Assembly (NCBI GenBank): GCA_012932295.1
Contig: JAAONU010000011.1
Coordinates: 17,072,136-17,136,135 of the forward strand
Reading direction: 5' to 3'
Length of the DNA: 64,000 nt
Origin: Cyclina sinensis
Lineage: Eukaryota > Mollusca > Bivalvia > Venerida > Veneridae
Part shown: one piece after another, positions 1 to 11,917 of the stretch
Position numbering within the stretch: position 1 is the stretch's first letter
How the letters are laid out: the number at the start of each line of letters is the position of its first letter
Position numbers and translations under genes: made by a program
The notes under the pieces: model-generated
Database searches by the model: none
What the model saw: the letters and a program-made list of their open reading frames with translations, nothing else
What the model was told of the DNA's origin: nothing

Positions 1-710
1 ACATCTGTTGTAATCCGTTGAATAAATTTGAAGAATGACTGACAGAGCAATCGCAGGGCTGGTAGTCACATGATCTAAAATGAGAGGCACTGCAGCACAG
101 CACAACATTTAGATGATGTGACTGGCGTAATGATTTCGATAGAATGAAAATAGTATAATGTTTAATAACTGGTAAACCTTTACTGCCTACGAAAAGAATT
201 TAGAAGTTTAGTAATATAAGAAAGTTCATCATCATCTGTCAAGTTTAGTAGCTAGTCAATATTGTCTTAGTTCCGCCAGTTTGGAATTCAATCGAATTAT
301 TTCGGCATTTCCGTAAACATATTACATTCGAGTAAATAATGCATTTTGTTTTCATTTCTGAAAAGTCTACAATATACAGTCTCTGTTGTTTTGAAAAATA
401 TACCTTCCAACCAAACTGTGGGCATATGGCCTGTTTCTAAAACCATTAAATAAATGAGTGTATGTTGACAATAACAAGAGGTATGTAGACTATAGATTCA
501 CTTAATTATTTCCTTAAAGTTTGCTTTGAAAAAAATCACATTGGAACATTATTTATTCATATTGATTGTAATACTAGGTAATCAAAACAGCCTACCTCCT
601 TATCTATAGCCGTTGTCTGATGGTAATAATCTTTGTGTAAGAAAGTTCAATTGTCGACACCCTCAAATCGCAAATTTTATACATTTACATTTTTGTTTAT
701 CTCTTATTCA
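1..710. other. AT-rich non-coding DNA, no feature recognised
   Basis: I see no reading frame, repeat or RNA gene that I can support in this stretch. It is AT-rich single-copy-looking sequence ending where the foldback repeat begins. Confidence 0.5.
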
Positions 711-1160
711 GTGTAGCAATACCACGTGACTGTGACGTCACTAAATGCATCAAACCAAGACAAAATTGTTTACATTCGCTCCGCTTGAAAGTAGAAAAAT
801 ACCTGTAACTATTTCATTTCTTTATTGATTTTGTATGGGACATGTGTTAATCTAAAGAGAAAAATATAAGCTTTCATCGTATCTCCATCATCAATTGAAC
901 AGTTTTATCAAACACTACGTGAAACCTCGCATACAAAAAAATTCCAAAGTTCCACATAGCCCATAAGGAAAACGCTCAGCTGCGAATGAAGATCCTATTT
1001 TCCGTGGAAGTTGGTATTTTTCCCCTTAAACTGACACATGACCCATAGAAATCAAAATGAAATACGGGTAATTTTCTATTTTCAAGCGAAGACAATGTTT
1101 ACAGTTTTGTCTTGCCTATGATGACATTAGTGATGTCACAGTTACGTGGTGTTGCTACGC
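711..1160. repeat. Foldback element with ~165-bp imperfect inverted arms
   Basis: The left arm (about 711-885) and the reverse complement of the right arm (about 1000-1160) align with scattered mismatches. Both outer ends read as GTGTAGCAATACCACGT or GCGTAGCAACACCACGT, followed by matching TGTGACRTCACT and GTTTACATT blocks. The arms enclose about 115 bp. There is no coding capacity, so this looks like a non-autonomous inverted-repeat (MITE or foldback) element. The left arm contains an E-box (CACGTG, 723-728) and a CRE palindrome (TGACGTCA, 733-740). I could not define a target-site duplication. Confidence 0.7.
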
Positions 1161-1555
1161 TGTTACATCTATTAAATTTTCAGTCAACCGCAAAGGCTTC
1201 TACAAGTTTTCTTTAGAATAACTAATGTAATAGTCAATCTCCTGGCTGTCAGATCGTTGCGAGAATGAACTTAGATATAAAGGCATTTTGAATATACTTT
1301 TTCGCCGTCATTGACGCCAGCTGACGTGGTAACATGTAATGGTGGTTGACCTTGATCAGAGAACTGACCTTAGCTAGATTATTGCGGATGGTATTGGCTC
1401 ATCCTCATCTAATATAAATTCTGTATGTGTGAGAAATCGTACTTGGGCTCGAGAAACCCTTGATACATATAGACAAGATGCCTACATGTCGAGCTCACCG
1501 GGTGTCAAAAACACAAAAGGATAAAAATATGTGTAATAGCCCTTGTACAGAGCAC
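1161..1555. other. Non-coding spacer
   Basis: No supported feature. AT-rich spacer between the foldback element and the tandem array. Confidence 0.4.
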
Positions 1556-1559
1556 TTCA

Positions 1560-2545
1560 AAAATAATCCGACCAGAAACTCCTGACGATATGCACAGCTA
1601 GGTTTGGTGACAATTATTCCTGTGTAGTTTCAATGAAATCCTCCAAGCGGTTTTGGAGAAGAAGTGTGGGAAGATTTTAATATAGAAGTTATAGTAAAAA
1701 ATGTCTTAGTGCCTATAACTTTGCCAAAAAAATAATCTGAGCAGAAACTCCTGACGATATGCACAACAAGGCTTGGTGACAAACATTCTGTGAAGTTTCA
1801 ATAAAATCCTCCAAGCAGTTTTGGAGAAGAAGTGTGGAGAAGATTTTAATATAGAAGTTATAGTAAAAAATGACTTAGTTATTATAACTCTGCCAAACAT
1901 AATCCGAGCAGAAACTCCTGACCTAACTAGGCTTGGTGAAAAACATTCCTGTGAAGTTTCAATGAATCCTCCTAGCAGCTTTGGAGATGAAGTGTAGACA
2001 ACTCTTTAATATAGAAGTTAGAGTAAAAACATAAGTGCCCATAACTCTGCCAAAAATAAATCGGGCGGAATTTCCTGACGATATGCACAACTAGGCTTGG
2101 TGACAGACATTTCTTTTAGGTTTCAATAAAATCCCACAAGTGGTTTTGGAGATGAAGCGAGGACAAGATTTTTGAGTGAAAAAAATGACTTAGTGCCCAT
2201 AACTCTGCCAAAAATAAATTGGGCGGAATCTCCTGACGATATGCACAACAAAGCTTGGTGAGAAACACTCCTGTTGAGTTTCAATGAATCCCTCAAGTGG
2301 TTTTGGATATGAAGCGAGGACAATATTTTAGAGTAAAACAAAATGACTAAGAGCCCAGAACTCTGCCAAAAATAAATCGGGCGGAATCTCCTGACGATGC
2401 ACAACTAGGCTTGGTGACAAAAACTCCTGTAAAGTTTCAATGAAATCCGTCAAGGGGTTTTGGAGATGAAGCGAGGACAAGATTTTACCGGACAGACGGA
2501 CGGACAGACAGTGCGTTTACTGCATGTCTCCCTTCGGGGGTATAA
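1560..2545. repeat. Tandem array, six ~158-169 bp units, ending in a GACGGAC block
   Basis: The anchor CCTGACGATATGCACA recurs, intact or damaged, at about 1581, 1750, 1917, 2074, 2232 and 2390, giving periods of 169, 167, 157, 158 and 158. Units also share 'ataactctgccaaa' and 'ggttttggagatgaag'. The third unit (about 1917) has lost part of the anchor. The array stops at 2489-2510 in a GACGGACGGACAGAC-type block, followed by a small C/G hairpin (cccttcggggg) and TATAAAA. Short frames seen on the minus strand here merely repeat with the unit and are not genes. The architecture resembles the tandem-core non-autonomous elements reported from bivalves (pearl-type); that link is inference. Confidence 0.8.
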
Positions 2546-2559
2546 AAATACAAAGTGAA

Positions 2560-3520
2560 TCAATTCAAGATCTAAGCCAGGCAAAATTATTAATCTTGTA
2601 CTCTGCACTCACTCTTTTGTTCTCTATCTCTCAAAGTCCCTCTTGATTAAAAATCAATAAGACTTATCGTTCTTGCACAGTGCATTTCATCAAAGAGATC
2701 TATCTACTGACGAAGTTTTCATACTTTAAAAGCGACAGTCCAGGCAAAATTTATAGATGTAACGGTGACCTTGACCTTAAAGATAAGGATGTGGGTCTTG
2801 TGACACATCGTGTAACCAAGGAGAACAAAAGCGCCAAGATATTCAAAACTATTCCATGCATGGAAATGCGTCCACTATTTTTACATCTAAGCTGTCACTG
2901 TGACCTTGACAGTTAAACTAAGAGCCTGGGTCTTGCACGCGACCCGTCATAATTTAACACAAGCTGAGTTATTGGTCTTGTATTCTGTCCTTACTCAAAT
3001 TGTCTTCATAAACTGTGTGAATTTTCAACGAAATGCCTCTTATAGTTATTGAGTTCTGGTCAAAGAGAAAAAATCAATTAAGGGAAATAACTATAAAATG
3101 GTTGTGGCAAAGTTATGGTTCTTCCACACTGCACTCCATCTTAAAATCTTTCTTCTGACAAAGTTTCAAACATGTTGCTCTTATACTTACTGTCCAGAAA
3201 AAAAAATGTCACTGTGACCTTGGCCTTCAAGCTAAGGATGTGGGTCTTGATCGAGACACATCATCTAATCAAGTTGGACAAGAAATGCCAATGTATTTAA
3301 AAATAATTGAATGCATGCAGAAGTTTAGTTTCGGACAAGTAAGGTTGGCATATGTTTCACCTTCAAGCTGTCACTGAGAACTTGACCATTGAGCTAAGAA
3401 CCTGGTCTTTCACGCTACACTATGTCTTATCAAGGTGAACACAACATCTCATCAAAGTGCAAAGGTATTAAAAAATTCTTACATGCATGGAGTAGTTATA
3501 GTCCGGACGGACGCACAAAA
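2560..3520. repeat. Degenerate GTGACCTTGACC repeat family
   Basis: GTGACCTTGACC-like cores with a following 'aaRgataaggatgtgggtcttg' block occur at about 2765, 2896, 3211 and 3374, irregularly spaced at about 130-315 bp. The segment ends at 3501-3516 with GTCCGGACGGACGCAC, matching the block that closes the preceding array. A related copy lies at 21420-21760. Non-coding. Confidence 0.65.
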
Positions 3521-3810
3521 TAATGCAATTAGGCATTCGCATACACCGTACTGCCATTGTGACAGCTATGTCGAGATCACCGCAAGCGAGCACCACAAAA
3601 ATCAGGTCTAGTGTTGTTTATTTTTTCAAGACATCTATAAAAAAAATAGTTTCTGCTGATGGATTTAGATTTTTCAGATGCGTCAGCCTTTTGCCAAGAA
3701 TTTATATAGTTGTTGAAAGGGGGTTTTGTTTCAAGGAGTGTCACTATGAAATGCCGTTACCCATGAGAAAGGAAGAACCTGTTGTTTTTTTTCCAAGAAC
3801 AGGTCAGTTG

Positions 3811-4345
3811 CTTTTCGAATCCCACTGGTAGCTTGACTACTAGTATTTATAATTCACAACATCGCTATTTATGCAGTGTGGTGGCCTTAACCCCCCTCCC
3901 CACCCCCTGTACAGTGTTGTCATACATCTAACGCTTGTCAACGGTGTGGTGTGGATACTATATCTCGGCCATTTGCACATGCATTTTGGATTGTTGCGAT
4001 AGCCGAATGGTGTAAGGCGCACATTTTGCATTGCTAGACGGTTGGTGCCGATCAGTACAAGTTCGAATCCCACAGGGAGCTTGGATATTTATAATTCTCA
4101 ACAGTTTTATTTGAGCAATGTGGCAGCCGTAAAAAGTCTCTCTGTACATATTTGTCAGTGCTGTTATACATCTTACGCCTGTCGCCGGTGTAGTGTGACG
4201 TGTACACTTAAATCGTAGTTATTTTCACAACCTTTTTGGAAGTTGTTGCGATGGCCGAGTGGTCTTTTGGGTTTTTACTTTGCTTTGCTAGGCAGTTAGT
4301 GCCTATCGGTGCGTGTTCGAATCATACAGGGAGCTTGAATGATTG
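3811..4345 (+). repeat. Tandemly repeated tRNA-derived SINE-like units (~250 bp)
   Basis: Two tRNA-like heads are visible, with box A TAGCCGAATGG (4000-4010) and TGGCCGAGTGG (4252-4262). Three box B-like sites follow: TTCGAATCC at 3814 and 4062, and a degenerate TTCGAATCA at about 4316. Repeat spacing is about 250 bp, and shared flanks ('gggagcttg', 'atttataattc') lie outside the tRNA part. The box A sequence resembles Leu/Ser-type tRNAs. The region between boxes does not fold into a clean cloverleaf and the units are tandem, so I read this as a SINE-derived tandem array rather than tRNA genes. Confidence 0.6.
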
Positions 4346-4349
4346 CATC

Positions 4350-4990
4350 GACAGTAGTCTCTAGGTAGAAGATTAGAAAGGGATGATGAGCTTCATGAAC
4401 ACTACCTTCAGTTCATGTATGAGCTACTAAAAAAATGTTCTTGCGAAACGAGTCTATGATATCGACTCATACAATGGGAGTGGTGGTGTATGGTATATAT
4501 CCGCATCATAGGATTTAACATCCTCGATCACCAAAATTCGCGTTGCTTTTAATTGCAGTGCAACTTCAAAGATGAAGCCTTAACTCACATTAACTTCAAA
4601 ACCCTGATAAATAGCCTTGTTAATGTTCTCAGTAGATTTAGGGAAGAACCGGTTGCTAGCATGTGTGTTTTGGAGAAGATCAGATTCGGGGAAATAAGTG
4701 GCATATAAATTACTTCAAGTTTCTGTAGTGGTTCTCTAAAGACATAAGTAAGGACCCAGAAGAATTCAGAATGACTGTTCACCTCTTCAATGCCAAGTCG
4801 TTGCCGGACTGCGCTAATTTTGGGTTTGAAAGATTGGCTACAGATTTTGAAGAACGGTTTGGATCAGAGGTGGCAAATTTTATTCATATGGGCATATGTG
4901 AACGACATATATCAAACGTTGATGACGCTGTGAACGTGCATGGTATGGTTGTTTTTAGACGTTTTATTGCTGTATTAAGATGTTAACGTA
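4350..4990 (+). pseudogene. Decayed BEL/Pao retrotransposon pol fragment (reverse transcriptase)
   Basis: Translating in shifting frames gives successive blocks typical of BEL/Pao reverse transcriptase: a charged stretch RRLERDDELHEHYLQFM before the RT; YIPHHR near 4500; KIRVAFNCSA near 4535-4565; NSLVNVLSRFREEPVASMC near 4610-4665; NYFKFL near 4710; and MTVHLFNAKSLPDCANFGFE at 4771-4830. The order is right for the family. There are at least two frameshifts and several stops (for example TAG just after FKFL), and the YVDD-equivalent region is degraded. No LTRs are seen. Its wording differs from the intact BEL/Pao element at 43 kb, so it is an older insertion of another lineage. Confidence 0.72.
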
Positions 4991-5219
4991 AACGCGTAGT
5001 TGAAATGTGTTTACAAAATTGTCAGAAAACACCTGTCTATTTATAACTTTTGAAATCACACGCTTAAACCAATTGAATATGGTTTCAAGACTTTTCGGTT
5101 TTGGGGATATTGGTGTATTTTCATTGGTTGTTTAAAAGTTCATTGTAAAGGTTAATATCATAAATCTACTCTTATTAAAGCATCAGTGTGAAGTAACAGT
5201 AGTGTATTCACTTAGCTGG

Positions 5220-5722
5220 TAAGGGAACGTACGGTAAACACGAACCCTGCCATCACTTCGATAAATGGAAAATCACGACTCGTCGGGGAAAAACGCTATT
5301 CCATTGCTGCCTTATCCAGCGACGGTGTGTACATGCCCAATAAACACGATTTACGCGGTTACGTCGCGTCAACACACAGCCAAGGTAAGGACGACGTCCG
5401 TGTAGACCACCCTCGAGCAGACGATTGTGTACAGTTTCGGCAGATATTCGGATGTTGTGTGTACCAGGGGTGTTAGCAGCAGTGACATTGGCAGTTTGAA
5501 AACGATTGTCTAGGTATGTGTTCATGATATAGCGGTCTTCACCAGACGTGGTGACGCGCAGACGTCCACTACGTAGTAAATTGTCCGTATGCCCTGTTGC
5601 TTTGAACGTTGCCTAAGGTTTCCAATAGAACGGCTAGAACTGCCAACAACCTCATTTGTCGCAATACCAGCATTAAGCCTTCCAATGGCACGTTCACGTA
5701 AATTTGTTGGAATTCTAGGCAA
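5220..5722 (-). pseudogene. Tc1-like transposase fragment, N-terminal part
   Basis: On the minus strand, the first frame (ATG at 5722) starts PRIPTNLRERAIGRLNAG, the paired-type helix-turn-helix start of Tc1-family transposases. After a stop and frameshift near 5520, the second frame continues with RFQTANVTAANTPGTHN, RISAETVHNRLLEGGLHGRR and WACTHRRWIRQQWNSV. Another frameshift comes just before the first catalytic Asp (DES at about 5277). The rest of the catalytic domain is missing, and no terminal inverted repeats are recognised. This is a dead fragment. Confidence 0.8.
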
Positions 5723-5789
5723 ATCAAAAACAAAGAAAACTTAATAAAATTCTTTCGTTCAAACGTCTTTTTTGTTATTGACAACATAG

Positions 5790-6715
5790 GCTATAAAATT
5801 TTACTGAAACACGGACAATACTGGTCCCTGCATACACCAGAAAATCGAGTTTAACGGTTCTTTTTTTTTTCTTTGTGTAATGCGTACAATTGAGTTATAA
5901 CTGGTTTTACTTGACACATAATCGTTCGCACGAACATTTGTAGGGCATTAGACATGTTCATTTCTTTTCATTACATTATAAAAATATATAAAGAAATCGG
6001 AAGTTTCTTTTTTTCTTCAGTATAGTTTTTTTCCGGTATAAATTTACGTTTGTATTTTTTATGTCATTTAGATTTTAACTCAAAACGGCTTGCAAGAAAT
6101 CAGGAATATTGTGACCGATTGAAAAAAGTAGATTCCGTACAAAATTTGAATTCTCATATTGTATATTTCTAATTATTGTTGCTGTTCGTACCTCACAACT
6201 AAAAACAAAACTAAATTTAGTCAGTTGATTACAGAGCTGCAGGTCCTTGAAATCAGTTCATTATAATCATTATCAGCCAAAACTGTCGTTGAAAATATGT
6301 CGTGTTTGTATTCAACTACGGTACTTGAAAAGTTTTTTTTTCCCATTATACAGCATTAAGAAATAAATTTGTGTTGTCCTTTGAATGACTAAGGCATATA
6401 GACAAATTTGTTCTTAATTTCGTAAGAAATATAACGTTTTTCTTAACTTTCCAAAGTGTCCGGATTACTGATTGTGCACTGAATTGATATAATACCAGTT
6501 TGAATAAATTCAATAATATTTAACCCCATTATAAATCCTTTCGAAAACAAATTTGTAATCAATAAATTTGCACAATTATATAAATCAAGGAAAAACATAA
6601 CACGGCTTACGAGATATATTGTTGACATTGTTTCTGAGAAATTTCTGACTGGAGAAAATGTTTTTGTTAGCAAGTAAGATGATGACATAGTCGTTTTTAT
6701 CACTACTTTGTTTTA
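5790..6715. other. AT-rich non-coding DNA
   Basis: No supported coding region or repeat. Homopolymeric T/A tracts and AT-rich sequence up to the inverted-end element. Confidence 0.4.
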
Positions 6716-9406
6716 ATCCCCTGCCGCGTAGCGGGGAGGGGTTTATAGGAATGGCCTGTCTGCCCGTCTGTCAGTCCGTCCGTCCTTAATTTCGTGTCCA
6801 GTTCATAACTTATTAACTAATGGAAAGTTTTCAATATAACTTGGCACAAATAATGATAAGTATGAAACGATGTGCAGAGTGCAACCACCAGGTCACTAGC
6901 CCTAGGCCAAGATCACACTTAAAGGTCATATATATAAGTCCACATTTCGTGTCCGCACGTTACTATTAAACTACCAGAAAGTTTTTAAAATAACTTGGCA
7001 CAAATGATCAACATTATAAGATTATGTGCACAGCGCAAAACAGGGTTGCTACCACCAAGGTCAAGGTCACACTTAAAGGTCATATTTAAAAAGGTCCACA
7101 ACCCGTGTCCGCTCCTTTACTGTTAAACTGCTTGACAGATTTTAAAATAATTTGGCACAAATGATTACCATTATGAGACAATGTGCACAGCGCAACAACA
7201 AGGTCGGTACCCTCGATGTCAAGGTTACACTTAAAGGTCATATATAAAAAGTCCACTTTTCGTTTCTGCTCCTTTACTATTAAACTGCTTGAAAGTTTTA
7301 AAAATAAACTGGCACAAATGATCACCATTATGAGACAATGTGCTCAACGCAACAACCAAGTCGCTTCCCACAAGGTCAAGGTCACACTTAAAGGTCATAT
7401 ATAAAGAAGTCCACATTTCATGTCGGCTCGGTTACTATTAAACTGCTTGAAAGCTTTTAAAATAACTTTTCACAAATGATCACCATCATAAGACTATGTG
7501 AAAATCCAGGTCGCTACCACCAAGTCAAGGTCACACTTAAAGGTCATATGTAAAAAAGGTCCTCAACCCGTGTCCGCTCCTTTACTGTTAAACTGCTTGA
7601 CAGATTTTAAAATAATTTGGCACAAATGATTACCATTATGAGACAATGTGCACAGCGCAACAACAAGATCGGTACCCTCGATGTCAAGGTTACACCTAAA
7701 GGTCATATATAAAAAGTCCACTTTTCGTTTCTGCTCCTTTACTATTAAACTGCTTGAAAGTTTTAAAAATAAACTGGCACAAATGATCACCATTATGAGA
7801 CAATGTGCTCAACGCAACAACCAAGTCGCTTCCCACAAGGTCAAGGTCACATTTAAAGGTCATATATAAAGAAGTCCACATTTCATGTCGGCTCGGTTAC
7901 TATTAAACTGCTTGAAAGCTTTTAAAATAACTTTTCACAAATGATCACCATCATAAGACTATGTGCAAATCCAGGTCGCTACCACCAAGTCAAGGTCACA
8001 CTTAAAGGTCATATTTAAAAAGGTCCACAACCCGTGTCCGCTCCTTTACTGTTAAACTGCTTGACAGATTTTAAAATAATTTGGCACAAATGATTACCAT
8101 TATGAGACAATGTCCACAGCGCAACAACAAGGTCGGTACCCTCGATGTCAAGGTTACACCTAAAGGTCATATATAAAAAGTCCACTTTTCGTTTCTGCTC
8201 CTTTACTATTAAACTGCTTGAAAGTTTTAAAAATAAACTGGCACAAATGATCACCATTATGAACCAATGTGTTCAACGCAACAACCAAGTCGCTTCCCAC
8301 AAGATCAAGGTCACACTTAAAAGTCATATATAAAGAAGTCCACATTTCATGTCGGCTCGGTTACTATTAAACTGCTTGAAAGCTTTTAAAATAACTTTTC
8401 ACAAATGATCACCATCATAAGACTATGTGCAAATCCAGGTCGCTACCACCAAGTCAAGGTCACACTTAAAGGTCATATTTAAAAAGGTCCACAACCCGTG
8501 TCCGCTCCTTTACTGTTAAACTGCTTGACAGATTTTAAAATAATTTGGCACAAATGATTACCATTATGAGACAATGTGCACAGCGCAACAACAAGGTCGG
8601 TACCCTCGATGTCAAGGTTACACTTAAAGGTCATATATAAAAAGTCCACTTTTCGTTTCTGCTCCTTTACTATTAAACTGCTTGAAAGTTTTAAAAATAA
8701 ACTGGCACAAATGATCACCATTATGAACCAATGTGCTCAACGCAACAACCAAGTCGCTTCCCACAAGGTCAAGGTCACATTTAAAGGTCATATATAAAGA
8801 AGTCAACATTTCATGTCGGCTCGGTTACTATTAAACTGCTTGAAAGCTTTTAAAATAACTTTTCACAAAAAATCACCATCATAAGACTATGTGCAAATCC
8901 AGGTCGCTACCACCAAGTCAAGGTCACACTTAAAGGTCATATGTAAAAAAGGTCCACAACCCGTGTCCGCTCCTTTACTGTTAAACTGCTTGACAGATTT
9001 TAAAATAATTTGGCACAAATGATTACCATTATGAGACAATGTGCACAGCGCAACAACAAGGTCGGTACCCTCGATGTCAAGGTTACACCTAAAGGTCATA
9101 TATAAAAAGTCCACTTTTCGTTTCTGCTCCTTTACTATTAAACTGCTTGAAAGCTTTTAAAAATTCCTTGGCACAAATGATCACCATTATAAGCAAAACA
9201 AGGTCGCTACCACCAAGGTCAAGGTCACACTTAAAGGTCATATATAAAACGTCCACATTTCGTGTCCGCCCCATAACTTTTAAACTGCTACAAATGTAAG
9301 GTCCAAATGTAGCTGCCCATTATCATTATGCGATGTCATATTGGGAGGTCTTACCTTCTCTCTTCACACTTGTTATCCATTCCAATGTTGTACTGCGGCA
9401 GGGGAT
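6716..9406. repeat. 2.7 kb element with 12-bp inverted ends and a higher-order satellite core
   Basis: The exact 12-mer ATCCCCTGCCGC (6716-6727) recurs inverted at 9395-9406. Just inside the left end are a GC hairpin (CCCC...GGGG) and a CCGTCTGTCAGTCCGTCC block (about 6763-6780). The interior is a tandem of ~155-bp monomers, each carrying TCAAGGTCACACTTAAAGGT and 'actgcttgaaag'. Three monomer types alternate, giving a higher-order period of 464-465 bp: the ACCCGTGTCC site occurs at 7101, 7566, 8030, 8494 and 8959. Higher-order copies are nearly identical, whereas adjacent monomers are clearly diverged. Short frames on both strands simply recur with the period. Confidence 0.85.
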
Positions 9407-9957
9407 ATAGCTGTCTTCAGACTGCCTTTTTAATTCTTCTTTGGTTTCTTTGAAGTTGTATCTAAATAAAGAAGAAAAAATATGTCATATGGACAAAATA
9501 TGGCGAATCTTTTCATGCTGACATAACGTTTCTGTTGGTAAGTATATTTAATGCTTTTCTGACGAATTAGGACTTTGCGATAGATTTGACCCTTGATTTA
9601 AGAAACACCTTCGATGTTTTTTCTTTTTTCAAGCTGCAAATACACCTCAATACACCCAAATATATATGTTTCAATAAATTACATAAGAATGAAAGCAGCC
9701 AGGCTTATTTTGTAAAATACATTCCTTTGAAAGTTTCAATCATAGCTTTTCCGGGCAGGTACGGACTTTACCAAGCACAGGGCTGTGCACTAGACGAATA
9801 TTTAATTTTACTTTCCATGTTAAAAAAAGCAGTTTTTTTAAATGGATATGTGATACATTTATCATGCGGTATGAGACAACATGACCATTTATTTATCTTC
9901 TTTAAAATACTCGTCTTCTAATAATCACATTTTGCCTGTTAGTTTTGAACCAGAACA
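9407..9957. other. Non-coding DNA
   Basis: A TTG-initiated open frame at 9586-9921 has no recognisable domain, no homologue I know and no splice context. I see no other feature. Confidence 0.35.
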
Positions 9958-10150
9958 GTGTCTGATCAGAATTTGCTGGAATTTCTGATTTAAAGTTAAG
10001 TTCACAGATTTGTTTTTTGTGTTCAACAAAATCTTAAATAGATCAAAAGGTCATAATAGTGTCTGATCAGCATTTGCTGAATTTCTAATTTAAAGTTAAG
10101 TTCACAGATATTTTTTTATGTTCATCAAAATCTTAAATAGATCAAAAGAA
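9958..10150. repeat. Tandem duplication, two ~101-bp copies
   Basis: GTGTCTGATCAG begins at 9958 and 10059. Both copies continue through 'tttgctg', 'tttaaagttaagttcacagat' and 'atcttaaatagatcaaaag', with a few substitutions and small indels. It is a simple local duplication. Confidence 0.8.
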
Positions 10151-11173
10151 ATGCATCGCCAAGTTATGGTTGTACAGTTCAGTTCTGCTATTTAAGCTCC
10201 TAAAAGCTTCTCTTACTATTTTAACCACGTTCTATAGTTCAAACTTTCACACAACAGTCTAGTAATGTATTTTAGACCAGATCCGAGTGTGGTCTTATTT
10301 TGTGGAACATCACTCTTTTATTTACATTTCTTTGTGTTCTTGACAACCCGTTGTTAGAACCCACACAGAACTTTCAAGGGGAAAGTGTGTGAAAAATGAC
10401 TTAATATATCGAACATGTTAAAAAGTTTGCCTACAGTTCAAAACATCACTGACTCGACTCTTCGACAAAGCACGAGGTTTTTTCTTAAGGTAAGACACTG
10501 AACCCTCGCACAACTCGGTTCACCCAGTAAAGAATGAGTACCAGACTACCATATTGGTTTTTTCAAATTTGTTCTATCTGAGGTGGAGCCTTGAAATTGA
10601 TTACAATTTTCTTGGATAGCGTTCACGCAATCGGGCGTAGGAAGAAGTATGTATTTAAATGTATCCCGGGGAAAGAATGTCGCCATCTTTCAACTTGTTG
10701 ATTTTCTAGACGCATTAGCCGAAACACGCGAATGTTAATAAAATTGTATCGCCAACGTTACTGCTTTTTTTCATGCAATCTCAATTAAATGTGTATGCAT
10801 CACACATAGAAAATCTTAAATCGTACTAAAGACTTTTGTTTTAAATCCAGTATAGGTATTGAACGATCGTTATGGTGAAATAGCATGTATTTATATCCTG
10901 CTTGTTTTAATGTACATGTATTATTTATTTTATATATTTTGACCAAAAATGCCTTTAACTAAAATTAAACTTACAGAGCTGCGGCCACGACAATTAGAGC
11001 CACGGCTGATTAAAACCGCGGCTTCGTTTTGAAGATACGCAATTAACATGTAGATGTCACACTGTTAGTTCAGGATTAGCGCGGCAAAGCGCTAATTAGT
11101 GCACGTGCTATCAATAAGGCCCTTATATAAGAAGTTTTATCCCGTTTGTTTTGTTCTGAAGGCGAGAAAACAA
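10151..11173. other. Non-coding DNA up to the 3' end of LINE A
   Basis: No gene or repeat supported. AT-rich sequence with a short GC-rich patch around 10980-11030. Confidence 0.4.
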
Positions 11174-11917
11174 GATTGTTTATTGTTTATTGTCTCATTT
11201 AACATGTTACATCACAATATACACAATAAAATTACATTACATATACATGTAAAAACCAATCTAAACAGATTTATTGAGACACTCTTTACTACTTCAAACG
11301 GAGTAAAATACTATTATATAGTTTATAAGAGAAACACTCTACCCTTCCCTTGGGAAGGTAAGTTAAGCATAAATTTTTCACTTATTCCACTAGCATATAA
11401 ATATGTAACAACTGCTATAATTATAGATATTGCTATAAAATGTTTACCAGTTAATCTTCAATAGTAATCCAAAATCTAGCGTTTATAACAGCAATTATCT
11501 ACTTTAATACCACCGAGGTCTGTAGCTCAACTTGTCTCAAAGGAAGGGCTTAATGTTATCAGTATTTACAATTTAAAAAAAGATACATGTACTTAAAATA
11601 TCCTATACATTTTAAGAAGTTCACTTGATAATGTTAATAGAAAGATTCAAACCCTGATCAATATGTGCTATATTTATGAAAATCAGACCAAGTTTAGTGT
11701 AATTCTGAGACCAATTTGATCCATACTACCTATAATGAACTAATACAGATAAAAATAACCCATATAGAAGCACAGGTATTAATCAGTCTTGAATAATTCC
11801 TATTCATATAACATCTTTGTTGTATAAACACAAAATTGGCTGTGATGTATAATCTCATACAGCACATTTTGAGGTGAATTTAACATGTTCTCATAAAAAT
11901 TTAATATTTACATAGGT

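Noticed and set aside
4000..4075. A tRNA-Leu/Ser gene
   Set aside because: Box A and B are good, but the unit repeats in tandem with SINE-like flanks and the cloverleaf arms do not pair well.
7086..9274. Recurring 60-80 residue open frames on both strands in the satellite
   Set aside because: They repeat with the 465-bp period, overlap on both strands and have no domain; they are by-products of the array.
6716..9406. CRISPR-like array
   Set aside because: The repeats are ~155 bp contiguous monomers with no spacers, in a eukaryotic genome.
9586..9921. 111-codon open frame
   Set aside because: It starts at TTG, has no recognisable motif and shows no splice or coding signal.
11099..11464. 121-codon open frame on the plus strand
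   Set aside because: It lies mostly antisense to the LINE A 3' UTR and starts with a non-ATG codon.
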